Assembly: GCF_021869535.1 (NCBI RefSeq)
Contig: NW_026262582.1
Coordinates: 59,780,851 to 59,844,850 of the forward strand
Source: Mytilus californianus
Taxonomy: Eukaryota > Mollusca > Bivalvia > Mytilida > Mytilidae
Length of the DNA stretch: 64,000 nt
Direction of reading: 5' to 3'
The notes under the pieces were generated by a model, which saw nothing but the letters and a program-made list of their open reading frames with translations, was not told the origin of the DNA and did no database searches. Shown piece by piece: positions 49,311 through 59,782 of this stretch. A program made the position numbers and the translations under genes. Positions within the stretch are counted from its first letter, which is position 1. Every line of letters begins with the position of its first letter.

Positions 49311-49807
49311 ATATTGACAATTGCATCGCACTTCAGGAAATGAAAACAAAATACCAAAATAGCTATTGTTTACGTATACTGTTACAATGATAACCAGTTA
49401 GAAAGCACACACTTGTTCAGGAATCAAACATACTAATACATAATTATCACATAATTAAGGATAAACGATTTTTAAAGGAGTTGTTTCCCTTAGAAATGTA
49501 TATTCTCTCAAAAATCTTCTTGTAAGGGCACTCATTACCATGATTACTTATTTAAAAATCATTTTATTAAAAGTTTATATAAGGAAGGGATTCGAAGAGT
49601 TCGATAATCAGCGAGGATTATCCATTTCTACATGAGTATTGTTCCTTGGAAATATATTTTAGTTTGAAAATGACATTGTAAGCAATTTAATGTCTACATT
49701 TCGTAGAGGGCATTAATGAGAAACAATGTGTTATGTAGTTATTGCTCTTGGACAGATGATATATATGTATCATTGGAAAGCTATTGAACATTTGTTCTTT
49801 TTTGCAG
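49311..49807. other. Non-coding DNA upstream of the EGF exon
   Basis: No feature is recognised apart from the pyrimidine-rich acceptor tract at its end (ttgttcttttttgcag). Confidence 0.4.
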
Positions 49808-49954
49808 CTTGTTATGCTGGAAATTTTGGCACGGAATGCAAAGAACAATGTTTGTCTTACTCTTACGGCATTCGGTGTAAACAAACATGCAACTGCTCAT
49901 CTGACGAGAGATGTCACCATGTACACGGCTGCATCTGTAAAAACTGTTCGGAAC
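49808..49954 (+). CDS. EGF-like domain exon (paralogue of 10932-11096)
   Basis: A strong acceptor (tgttcttttttgcag, AG 49806-49807) and donor GTAAGT (49955) bound a symmetrical phase-1 exon of 147 bp. It encodes CYAGNFGTECKEQCLSYSYG, then IRCKQTCNCSSDERCHHVHG and CICKNCSER. It aligns with the first EGF exon at 10932 ([15 protein letters not shown]), but is 18 bp shorter: the DGFSGE-like hairpin before the last Cys is missing, so the final EGF loop is cut down to C-x-C-x-x-C. There is no stop. The probable product is the ectodomain of a small membrane protein with its span at 54166. The role in adhesion or phagocytic recognition is inferred from MEGF/Draper-like relatives only. Confidence 0.8.
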
Positions 49955-51702
49955 GTAAGTGAATTTGGATTATTAATTGCACCGTAGAAGAGTTGAGTTA
50001 ATTAGTATTTTAGGATGATGATATTGTGTATTTCAGCATAATTAAACTTGATGATCGATGGTCGACCATTAGGGGACACTTTCTATTCTATTTACGTGAA
50101 GACACCTGTTTATACATCAACTAAATACAATAGGTCAATAAGATAGAAACCAGCCATATAAATAACCACACGACATATGTCTGTATATATACTATGGAAA
50201 ACGTTCAGTCTTCCTCAATATGCAGGTGTCTGAACAATATATCAATGATTAAACCTCTACAGGATATTATAACATAAGTGAAAAATTGAAAAGAAAAAGT
50301 CAATCATCTACCAACCGACAGCCCATACTGTAGCAAATAAACACAGATGAAGGACGATTCAAATATTATGGTTTTTCCATTACTAGGAAAGTTTGGTACA
50401 ACTTTATTTTTAAATTTTCTTTTTTAATCCTCTTCGACTTTGTATTTGTTTTGGATATTTTTAGAGCCATTGGTGAGTTTTATTGTGACCAAACGTGCGT
50501 CGGACGAATAACAGTATAAATTAGTGTCGGCAGTCGATAGTCAAATTTAATAAATCTATTTAGACGATACAGATCAAGGCAAAAAATGAAAATCCAGATG
50601 CGCATTTCGACAATTATATTTCTACAGTGATGATCGAGACAAAAATATTAGAAAGTCCAAAACCTAATAAAAACGATTGAGAGCTGATAAAACTAATTTT
50701 CACATGAATTTGAACTAAATTGCATTTAATACATAAGCAAACTATATTTGCCAGATAAGCTATATGTGGTCTTCTGAATTAGTTATAGGTGTTTCTGAAA
50801 TAAAGAGAAAGATGTTTAATAGAACAAATGGTTGGCTACAGACAACTTATGTTTCAAACTCACAAGGTAAATGTTAATCGAATCATATCTAGTGTATATA
50901 TAAAATTGCTAGTTTAATTTGTTTTTTTTGTTTTTTGTTTGTTTTTTGTTTAATTGTCCGTTTATAAATTTTGAAATGATAAAGAAACTAAGCTTTCAAC
51001 TCCCTCAGGCAAAACTGGCCTTAGATGGATTTGGCTATTTTTTTTTTATATTTTTTTTAGGTTTTTTTTTTTTGTCATAGAGCTCTCCAACCGTTTCGGT
51101 TCTTATATATCATCGGCTTTAAAATATTCGGCTTCGAGCGATTCTGATGAAGGTAAATCCAGAAAATCGCTTCGGACACATGAAATTATTTTACGTGTTG
51201 TTTTTATTTTTTGTATGTTATTGAAGTATCTCTTACCAGAAAGTGTAGAAATACAAACCCTCGAACTAGTGGGAATATAACATGCAAGCAAGTGCCCATG
51301 ACATTTGGTATTTGTGATAAGCAGACAGCTTAGAAGTGTAGACTCCCAATAACATATCACTGTTAATTATTAAAGAGTTTTAATAAGAACAGTTGCCAAT
51401 AATGATTTTCCGACTTTACACGTCTATCATGTCTATACGATCTTATGAAACAGTTGTTTTCTAAATGGTGAATTGAAAACAATCTTATTGCAAATGCTGC
51501 AATTCATATTAACACTTCGTCTGTACTGATAAAGGTTAATATGTTAATATGTTAAATATACTAATATATGTTATGGCATGAAAAAAGCTGTAAATTCAAC
51601 AACACTTGCTGTTACCTTGAATATAGCTTTGGGTTTAAGAATCAATAAATCTCTGCAGATTTTCAAGGGAACTCCCCTTAAATAAATTTGATATAAACAG
51701 CA
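49955..51702. other. Intron with dispersed repeats
   Basis: It holds a decayed hammerhead-type repeat at about 50430-50525 (cattggtgag..gaccaaacgtgcgtc), T-rich runs at 50930-51080, and another dispersed repeat at 50990-51175 with a hammerhead-like string CTGATGA..GAAAATCGCTTC near 51144-51173. A short splice-bounded open segment at 50821-50867 (tgtttaatag to GTAAAT) is possible but has no domain. Confidence 0.5.
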
Positions 51703-51716
51703 ATAAATATGTAGGA

Positions 51717-51904
51717 CTCGGAACCGCGATGGTACTCCGAACCGCGATGGTCACGCTGAAGTGCGATGGTCCACGCTGAAGTGCGTTGGTTAACACGCTG
51801 AAGTGCGATGGTGACATTGTGACGTTAACTTGTTGATAGCTACGCTGGAGTGCGATTGTGGTTACGCTGAAGTGCGATGGTGGTTACGATGAAGTGCGAT
51901 GGTC
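51717..51904 (+). repeat. Tandem array of CGCTGAAGTGCGATGGT units
   Basis: About eight units of 17-25 bp. The first two read cgaaccgcgatggt and the rest (a)cgctgaagtgcgatggt with variable spacers (gg, tta, a longer insert near 51810-51840). The array lies at the end of the inverted-repeat element and probably serves as subterminal repeats. Confidence 0.8.
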
Positions 51905-51967
51905 TTCCTGTGACATTGAGTAAAAAGCAAAATGTACATGGGCTGCATGAAATAACATCATTAAGAT

Positions 51968-52213
51968 TTGACCAAAGTAGCTGCTAGCCTCGCATTTGGA
52001 AGATCGTTTAATTTCTGTTTAGATCAAACCAAAGATGTTTTAAAATCTAATTTTACAGTTGCCAATATTCTCCGATTAGCACGTAGCAGTATGGAGTCAG
52101 AAAATAGATCGGATGGTTCAGATAAGCATAATGGGTTTGAGTGGAAGAAAATGTCTTTTTATGGGGTGTTCATGGGCGATAAAAAAAAGTCCAGCGTATG
52201 TGTCTTTATATAG
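51968..52213 (+). CDS. Unassigned frame within inverted-repeat element
   Basis: The frame is open for about 81 residues without an ATG at its start (the first codon here is TTG). Part reads DVLKSNFTVANILRLARSSM, then ESENRSDGSDKHNGFEWKKM. The FTVANIL string fits the EH1-type repressor motif (F-x-I/V-x-x-I-L) found in many homeobox proteins, so it could be a captured exon. A 7-residue match is weak evidence. Otherwise the frame is unrecognised. Confidence 0.2.
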   Translation: MTKVAASLAFGRSFNFCLDQTKDVLKSNFTVANILRLARSSMESENRSDGSDKHNGFEWKKMSFYGVFMGDKKKSSVCVFI

Positions 52214-53030
52214 TACTGAGCAGATTCCATCTCCTTTTATAAAATATAATTTGTTCACGTCATGACAAACTTAGAAATTTCTCCCAACAATCATTCATCC
52301 ATTTATCTGACGTGGGAAAAGTGTCCTAGAAGTAAAAATTAACCATTTATATTTATGCTTGACATATAGCGTGACATGTCACGTATTCCACCAAAAAATT
52401 TAAAATTAGCTGATTCTCGCTGAGATGGAGAAATTTGGAAGTACACGTAGGGACTAGTCAGGTTTATTTCGGCCAAACTTGTTGTAGAAGATTAACCGTG
52501 TAACTACAATAAAAGTATGCTAGAGTGCTGATGTTCTTACAAAGCATGATTTGTCTCGGGAATAAAACAACATTATATCAACTTGATATATCAAAAACAT
52601 AGCTAATATTTAATTAGTTTTATTATTAATTTGTCTACACAAAATCACGTGATGCATACTTGAAGAGAAGTCAAAATTTATATCTAAATCAATCATTTAA
52701 TCTATTGTGCAAAAAGTTTGCGGCATACTTTTGAACACTTGTTAGCACATTTGCTGACCAAGTTCATCTTTATGCTGCTTTGCTCCCCATGATTTGCTGC
52801 CGGAAATGGTTTAACATATTTTTTTAACCTCCACCTGTTCTGCTCAAAACTGTTCGGGACTTGAATCGTTCGTTACATTTTATTTTTTCATTCCTTTCTT
52901 TGCTTGCCTTCGATCCATGTTGTATTTTTATAAGTAACATTGTATTTGAAAACGTCCCAATATTCAAGCGGCATTCCAAACCATCGCACTTCAGCGAAAG
53001 GAGCATCGCACCTCCGAGTCCTACAAATAT

Positions 53031-53289
53031 ACTTTCCTGGATTTGATATTTCAGTTTCCAGTGTGAAACAATATACAAAAAGTGACGACAAAAAAGACGA
53101 CTCTTTGTTTCCAGGTATTAATTATACTTTCGTAGATGCAGATTATCCTTTTGACTCAATCGTATGGTGCAAAGTATTAGTTATAATTGACATTTGAGTA
53201 GCTCTGAGTACGTCTTTGTCTTTATGTTCTTTTATTGTATGTGTAGCGTGTCAATCTAATGTGTCAAGTTTTTTCCTACTAATGTGTAC
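53031..53289 (+). other. Short non-coding spacer
   Basis: No domain is recognised; it may be the 5' part of the retroelement whose tail follows. Confidence 0.35.
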
Positions 53290-53650
53290 TGTGATGTTGC
53301 ACCACTGTCCAAGGTTACGGGATGGTTTATCGCTCATACATATGTTTAACCAGGCGAAATTCCGTTCGTGCGATTTGCAATTCAGAAGCCTATAATCATG
53401 ATAATGAAGTGGTTGTTTTTGGCTGTTGGCTGTTATATTTGTTCATCTTTATTTTTTTGTACATAAATCAGGTCGTTAGTTTTCTCGTTTTATTTTGTTT
53501 CAAAGTTGGTCGTTTGGCTTATTTAGCTTTCTATACGGTATGGTTTTCTCTCATCATTGATGGCTGTACGGTGACATATAGGTGTTACATTCCCTTCACC
53601 TGGTCTCGTGTGAATAGTTGTAACATACCACATCTCCCTCTTTGTATAAT
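53290..53650 (+). repeat. Degenerate retroelement tail (family A-like)
   Basis: 'gttgcaccactgtccaaggtta', 'catatgtttaacc', 'gtacataaatcaggtcgttagttttctcgttt', 'ctgtacggtgacatataggtgtta' and 'cataccacatctccctctttgtata' are colinear with 36840-37195 but clearly diverged, so the insertion is old. Confidence 0.65.
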
Positions 53651-54165
53651 AGGGGATGTACAATTTTTTTCTTCTTAACGAACCTTCTTTAGATATATTC
53701 AAGAATTTCATACTATTGATTATTGATAGAAGTTTGTATCATTGGGTTTGACATAATAATAGGAATAGTAGAAGGTACAATACACAACTTACATTTATAC
53801 AGTTATTTAGGTTAAAATTATAGGAAAACATGAGTTTAGAAGAGGGATCAGGTTTGTCGCCTCTTTCTGCTCTGCTTAGGTAACATATAACTGTCAATTT
53901 ATCCTGATAAATATAAACACAATGAAAAAGTAGAATCTATAAAAAAAGCCACTAAAACAATATTATCAAACACACCGAAAAACAGATCATAAGACAGACA
54001 TACATAACACAACATATGAATATTCACATATGATATAACACCTTCGATTCATATTATACGGACATGAAACCTCGATCATGTACCAGGGTCATTTCGAAAC
54101 ATGCAGTTTTCAAAACAATAAACAAACTTGACAATTGCTAATATACTTAAATATTATATTTCCAG
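53651..54165. other. Intron end before membrane-span exon
   Basis: No feature is seen other than the acceptor 'aaatattatatttccag' at its 3' end. Confidence 0.4.
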
Positions 54166-54290
54166 AAGAAGATGTGATATTTCAACACATACAGTTATAC
54201 ACTATTATTATAGCTGCTACATTGTTGTTGGTAGTTGTAGCCGCAGTTTCTGTAAAAATCCATCGCAGTGCTTGCATAAGAACCGGCTGA
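54166..54290 (+). CDS. Terminal exon: single transmembrane span, very short tail
   Basis: The acceptor is atattatatttccag (AG 54164-54165), with phase 1 entry that fits the phase 1 exit of the EGF exon at 49954. It reads EDVIFQHIQLYTIIIAATLL, then LVVVAAVSVKIHRSACIRTG and TGA at 54288-54290. LYTIIIAATLLLVVVAAVSV is a textbook membrane span, followed by a basic stop-transfer tail of about 12 residues with a Cys that could be acylated. The design equals that of the terminal exon at 14121 (short phase-1 exon, span plus tail), though the sequence differs. With the EGF exon it would give a small type I membrane protein. Joining them across 4.2 kb of repeats is inference. Confidence 0.6.
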
Positions 54291-54512
54291 ACAGTACACA
54301 TGAATACGAGAAACAAAACTAGACGAACGACTTCTTCAAGTCAGAAGACAACGACAATTTAATTGCAACGATTATATTTTTCAAGTGAAAATGATAGTCG
54401 CTTGTTTGCATTAATCATCCACCATCAGCGAAGATACACTTGCTTTTGTCAATATTCATGGCTTAGATGCAATAGTTTAAAATGTATACCTTTAATCTAA
54501 ATATTCACAAAT

Positions 54513-54518
54513 ATTAAA
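54513..54518 (+). promoter_or_regulatory. Candidate polyadenylation signal ATTAAA
   Basis: ATTAAA lies 223 bp after the TGA of the membrane-span exon. The match is weak given the base composition. Confidence 0.25.
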
Positions 54519-54544
54519 TGTTCATGGAGTAATGAATACGTACA

Positions 54545-54578
54545 CCCTTGTTATAATAATTATAATAATAACAATTAT

Positions 54579-54644
<66 letters not shown>

Positions 54645-54662
54645 CAATACTAATAATAATTA
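54545..54662. repeat. (AAT)n microsatellite
   Basis: A long run of AAT units with minor interruptions. It ends next to a mobile element whose other end also abuts an AAT run. Confidence 0.9.
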
Positions 54663-54667
54663 AAAAC

Positions 54668-55862
54668 CAATTGTTCAGAGAACAATTGAAGGTCTCTCCA
54701 CCCGAAACGATATATTTTGATGTGAAAAATATTTAAACTCGGTTAGAAATGTAATTTTCAGCGCCAAATGATAGCTTATTATACGCTGAATTTAGAAATA
54801 TATGGTTTCTATACATTTTTTTTAAATAAGAGAGATAATTTGTTACTTCCGGTTTGAAAAAGGGCACTTCCGGTATCATTTGATAGTTTACTTGACACTG
54901 ATTCCAAAAATATATGGTTCTATGTACTTTTACATTAATATGGACAAGAAAATGCTACTTCCGGTTTACAAAAGGTCATTTCCGGTTGATTTTTTCAAGG
55001 TCATATGGCTTGCAACTTAATACACAAAGTACCATAGCTTATCTGGCATACATTAAAAGTTAAAGCAAAGGTCAAAATCTAGAACATCAAATCAAACTTT
55101 GACCTTGACCCCAATTTCAAGGTCATTGACAAGGGCCTCAAATCAAAACACTCTAGGTCTCTGCTATATATTGTTAATGAGTTATATTACCATACAGCTA
55201 ATATTAGATATAAAAGGGGCGAAAACTCCAATACAATGTCTATGTACCCTTTCAACTAAAATTTACGTGTTACGACATGTCGCAACTAACAATTCTGTAA
55301 AAATATTTTGTCGATATCTTATACAATCTCTGAAAATAAGTGATAATAAGCCAAAATCAAAATTTAGAATATGACCTTGACCTTTGACATTGACCTTATT
55401 TTCTTTTTTTTGGACAGAGGACCTCAAATCAAAAGACCTCAGGTCTCTATACGTTATGGTTTTTCAGTTACAAATGCACATCACTTATATCAAATGCATA
55501 AGGGGAAATAACTCTCATATGGAGTCTCCGGATAGCTTCGGTCAAAATTAATCAAATCATCCTGAGGATATAACGAGCTATTTGGTAAAATAAATTAGTC
55601 GGTTTCTTATGCGGTTACGACGTATAAGTAATAACAAGAAAAACAGTGTTCGGGGAGGTAACTCTTACATCGAAAAGTTTTTGGTTACGCGGTGTCAGTT
55701 TCAAAAGCGTATTAACTGTTCGATATCATATACCATATGTCTAAGCGACATCTTGCGAAACAAAAAAACAGTGAAGGAAAAAAAATTAGGCGGAAAAAAA
55801 AAAATAATAATAATAATCAGAACAAAACCAATAGGTCTTTCCACGGAAAAGTGGAAAGACCT
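54668..55862. mobile_element. Element between two AAT runs, with hairpin ends
   Basis: The left end has the perfect palindrome CAATTGTTC-AGA-GAACAATTG (54668-54688), followed by aaggtctctccaccc. The right end has AGGTCTTTCCAC-ggaaaa-GTGGAAAGACCT (55833-55862). The aggtctntccac sequence is shared by both ends in inverted orientation. The interior has several 'acttccggtt' repeats (54848-54985) and 'gaccttgacc' style motifs (55098-55395). There is no coding frame with a domain. The AAT runs on both sides suggest insertion into a microsatellite. Confidence 0.65.
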
Positions 55863-55868
55863 AATAAT

Positions 55869-55920
<52 letters not shown>

Positions 55921-55940
55921 GTAATAGTAACATGAGTATG
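55863..55940. repeat. (AAT)n microsatellite
   Basis: Starts 'aataatattaataataat' right after the hairpin end of the preceding element and runs to about 55925, ending with AGT variants. Confidence 0.9.
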
Positions 55941-56387
55941 AAGATAATAATAATGATTTTAATATAGTACTTATTTTGCTTGATAGCAATAACGTTAAAT
56001 GTGAGATTAACATTTAATTATAAAAACACGTGTAAGGTTACATGGGTAATGGAGGTATTTTTTTCTGCATGCTTCAGTAGTCACTACTTTACACATACAG
56101 ATAGGATGAACTTGAAATGCTGCCTAACGAATTGATCTAGTTTAAGATACAGTTTTGCTGAAATGTTTCCGCTGGAAAATATGTCTTCTGATAATAAAGG
56201 TCCGACTAATTAAGGGTTAGGATTTATTTTTTATTCATGGTAAGGTAAGGGCTTATTCTTAGTTAGGGTGGAGTTTTATGGTAGTGGCGTTTGTAAGGTT
56301 GAGGTATGTGTAGGTGTTGTTTCACTATAAGTTTAAATGGGTTAAGACCTCTACAGTAAAACAATGTCAATATATCAATAGTTATAC

Positions 56388-56929
56388 CATCTTCGCTAGC
56401 CACGGGTTACGATCCACTTCCCTCCTCTCCACCCTTGGCAGATTAAGCCAACATTTGTAATAAAAATGTTGCGACATCTATCGATAGATTAAAGTCACGC
56501 CCATTCCGAATACATTATTCTTGACCAATGGTAGGACTTGAAATCTTCAATTTGGAGGTAAAAACAAGGTAGCGTCTAGATTTTACACACTTGGTAAAGC
56601 AGGAAACGAAAATATACGTTGACATTCATGCATTTGTGCAAGAAACATACATAAGGACTTCTATCAGTTGATTAAAAACATTCAAATTGTCAATAAATAT
56701 AGTCGTATGTTTAGGAATGTAAAGACTTGTTGCACAATAAGCACGTGGCAATTGTTTACATACACTTTCTACATTTACACGTGATCATGTTATAGGCTTT
56801 TTTGATTGAATGCAGCGAGTTTCGACTGCAAACAATGAAAATCATTACCTTGTGTCTCCAAAATTCTATCTCAATCTGCCAAGGGTGGAGAGGAGAGAAG
56901 TGGATCGTAACCCTTGGCTAGCGAAGATG
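56388..56929. mobile_element. DNA transposon (MITE) with about 58-bp inverted repeats and 9-bp target duplication
   Basis: The left arm catcttcgctagccacgggt.. (56388 to about 56446) is inverted at about 56874-56929 (..acccttggctagcgaagatg) with few mismatches. The perfect 9-bp direct repeat TAGTTATAC lies at 56379-56387 and 56930-56938. The length is 542 bp, without coding. The 9-bp duplication resembles that of the element at 1819-2466 (TAGTTTAAA). Confidence 0.9.
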
Positions 56930-56938
56930 TAGTTATAC

Positions 56939-57309
56939 CTGAACAAAAGGAAACTACATTCAATGTCTCATAAAAGTTTTCTATTGATTTACTATTTGGA
57001 AAACGCACTATGTATATTATAGAAACTTTGTGATAAATGAACCGGAACATATGGTTACTAGGTGTTATCGTTCCTATATTGATAATATAGCTTCTAACAG
57101 CATTTTTACAATTGTACAATCAATATAAATAGAATGTTTTCTGTAATCTTCAGTACTACAATGTGATGTTCTAATATAATTAAAAGTAAAGCATGATGAG
57201 TATTTATTAAAAATAAATAGGTACAATTCACCCATATATACTTTTGTATAGACGTCTATATTATTTTACCTCTGAATGACCTGTATTATGTTACTCGCAT
57301 AATTCCAGT
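56939..57309. other. Non-coding spacer
   Basis: No feature is recognised. It may contain the 5' end of the Penelope-like element that follows. Confidence 0.35.
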
Positions 57310-59465
57310 GAATTTAAGTTTAAATCTGTTACAACATGAACATCAATGATTATTTTAAACAACTTAGAGCTATTAAACAAAAAACAAATTAGAACTGAAC
57401 ACCACTTACCTAATTTAGTTCATTACGTTTATAATGAAAGTATTCCCAACGGATTACAAATCAAGATCATGCCACAAACACCTGGCAATCTATCCAACAT
57501 ATTACTTCGCAAATGGGATCAAACCCTTTGCCATTGCTCCAAGCGCGCGCGGTTAATGATCCTCTTCAAACAACACTGCGAAGAACATCTGAAAACTCTT
57601 ACTGGCGAATTCAACACTCTTTTGAATAGCTGCAACGAAGATCTCACATCGGACAACTGTGATGCTATCAATGCTTGCATTAAGGACATAACTACCATAC
57701 AGTCCCAAAATTTGAGTGAAAGACAGAAAAGAAAATTCCGCAAGGATGGCACCTACATCCATCATTCTTTACCATTTGAGGACGATGCTTCGAACGTAGG
57801 CCACAAGAGACTAATTCACCCCCCCCCCCCCCCCCCCCCCCCCAATATGGTGGTCAATTCCAAACACCAGTTGACGGAAGCTGAAACATCTCTTCTGTCG
57901 AGAGGCCTTACTGTCTGTCCTCTACCTGCCCCTATAAATGAAACTAATTTGTCGAAAGACCTTGACAATTTTGCCAGAAGTCTCCGCATTAAGGAATATT
58001 TCGCGTCAAAGGAAAATAACAACAGAAGCTCGGATAGTGACTCAGAAATTTCAGAAGACGAGAATAACTATAAATTTATAAAAAAAGTACTTGGATCCCT
58101 AAACCGAGCAAAAATACCACCTTGGAATCATTTATTGACAATTTTAAGTCGGACATTATTAGAATTACCAGAGAAAACAATAAACCGTTTGACAATCTTA
58201 CCCATGAAGAACGAACTGCACTGAAAAATTTACGATCAAACAACAATATCGTCATTAAAGCTGCAGACAAAGGCAGTGCAGTTGTTGTCATGGATAAATA
58301 TGCCTATATTCAAGAGGTTGAACGACAACTCGGCGATACAAGGTTCTACCGAAAACTAGACTCTGATCCTACAACATCTTTTAGCAGAGAAATAACTGAT
58401 GTTGGTAGAAATGCATGACGATGGTTTCATCGATGAAAACACTTTTGAATATTTGAAACCAGATAATCCAAAACCGGGCAGATTTGATCTTTTACCAAAA
58501 ATTCATAACACCAATAACCCAGGAAGACCTATTGTTTCAGCGAACGGTCATCCGATGGAAAAAATCTAGGAATTCGTTGACTTTCATCTTCGTCAACATG
58601 TTGAAGACTTACCATCTCATATCAAAGACACAACCGATTATCTTAGAAAAGTGCAGGCCTTAAATCCACTTCCCTCCGACGCGACACTTGTCTCTATGGA
58701 CTTCACATCCATCTACACGAATATTCAACATGCGGATGGCATTGATGCATGTAAAGAAGTTAGGGTTTCCAAACCAGTAAAATATCCACCTACTGAATGC
58801 CTGGTCAAAATGCTTACGCTGGTACTAAAGAACAACAACTTCACCTTTGATGGAGATCATTATCTACAAGTTAATGGAACTGCTATGGGTACCAAAATGG
58901 CTCCGTCATATGCCAACATATTTATGGGCAAATTAGAAAAACAACTCCTTGAATCTTCAATCGAAAAACCGCTTTCCTGGTTTAGATTTATAGATGATGT
59001 GGATATGAAATGGAATAAAAGTGACGAGAATTGTGATACATTCATCACTCTTGCCAACAACATACATCAAAGTATCAAATTTACTCCTGAGAGATCTTAA
59101 TCCAAAATCACCTTCCTCGATACTTCCATCTCCCTTACAGATGGCATTATATCCACAGACCTATATTCTAAGCCTACTGATACTCACCAATACCTGTCTC
59201 CTAAAAATTGCCATCCTGCCCATTGTTCTAAGAGATACAGTCAGGAACTCAGAGTCAAGCGAATATGTTCCAACACAGAAACAACTAAAATACTACTAAG
59301 TCAACTCGAAACCGGCTTGAAGAGAAGGGCTATAAACATAGAATTATTCAAAAAAGTTTTCAGAAACCGGAAACTATATCTAGGAGTAAACTGTAAGCAT
59401 ACAAAGATAAAAAGAAAAAATAAGGAATCCATATGTTCTTACTTACCACCCATCTCTCAAAAACA
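57310..59465 (+). pseudogene. Penelope-like retroelement (Poseidon/Penelope type), broken
   Basis: Three frames cover one protein. The N-terminal region (57346-58100) has HCSKRARLMILF, LSERQKRKFRKDGTYIHHSL and LLSRGLTVCPLPAP. Then comes FIDNFKSDIIRITRENNKPF with IKAADKGSAVVVMDKY (58122-58418). Reverse transcriptase follows: FDLLPKIHNTNNPGRPIVSA, VSMDFTSIYTNIQHADGI (motif A), VNGTAMGTKMAPSYANIFM (motif B), WFRFIDDVDMKW (motif C), then ITFLDTSISLTDG and YLSPKNCHPAHCSKRYS (to about 59465). Two frameshifts (near 58100 and 58405) and stops at 58567 and 59098 break it. A C25 tract (57819-57843) has created a poly-Pro run. The C-terminal GIY-YIG nuclease of this type is missing; the copy ends at an inverted-repeat element. 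Catalytic Asp residues remain. Confidence 0.85.
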
Positions 59466-59485
59466 TTTTCGGTGTCATTCGTGAT

Positions 59486-59702
59486 CGTAAGATGCAGTCA
59501 CAGAAGTACAAAAATTTGCTTCCGCAAATTTGCAGATTTAAAATTATTGTGCTGATATTTAGAATAATTATGAATATAATATGTGTTTTCAGCCGTGAAT
59601 CACCTTCACTGGTGATCCAATGGATGGATCTGTCGTAGAGTTGTCACTTGTTTAGACTTACTCATCAACATAATCATTTCTGTGACTGCATCTAACGATC
59701 CT
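59486..59702. repeat. Unit bounded by inverted repeats
   Basis: gatcgtaagatgcagtcacagaa (59484-59506, given in two parts: gatcgtaagatg, cagtcacagaa) is inverted at 59679-59702 (ttctgtgactgc, atctaacgatcc). A second inner pair, ctgtcgtag (59627-59635) and ttacgacag (59703-59711), adds to the fold. It truncates the Penelope-like copy. Confidence 0.6.
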
Positions 59703-59782
59703 TTACGACAGATAATTTAGTTAATCTGCAATCAATTCCATCTTCATGCCTAATATATCATGTACTGTGTTACAACTCTAAA

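Larger units (their letters stand above)
51703..53030. mobile_element. Inverted-repeat element with subterminal tandem array
   Basis: The left end ataaatatgtaggactcgga (51703-51722) is inverted at 53012-53030 (tccgagtcctacaaatat). The left side carries the array described separately. The right side carries inverted single units (accatcgcacttcagcg, about 52980-52996). The length is about 1.33 kb with no transposase; one 81-residue frame lies inside. Confidence 0.7.

Noticed and set aside
50821-50867. Possible mini-exon between acceptor tgtttaatag and donor GTAAAT
   Set aside because: It is only about 47 bp, the phase cannot be fitted to both neighbours, and it has no domain content.
52824-53091. 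Minus-strand frames with TRRCDAPFAEVRWFGMPLEY
   Set aside because: They overlap the terminal inverted repeat of the 51703-53030 element and reflect its repeat units, not a gene.
55609-55967. Frames rich in Asn or Ile over the AAT runs
   Set aside because: Translation of a microsatellite.
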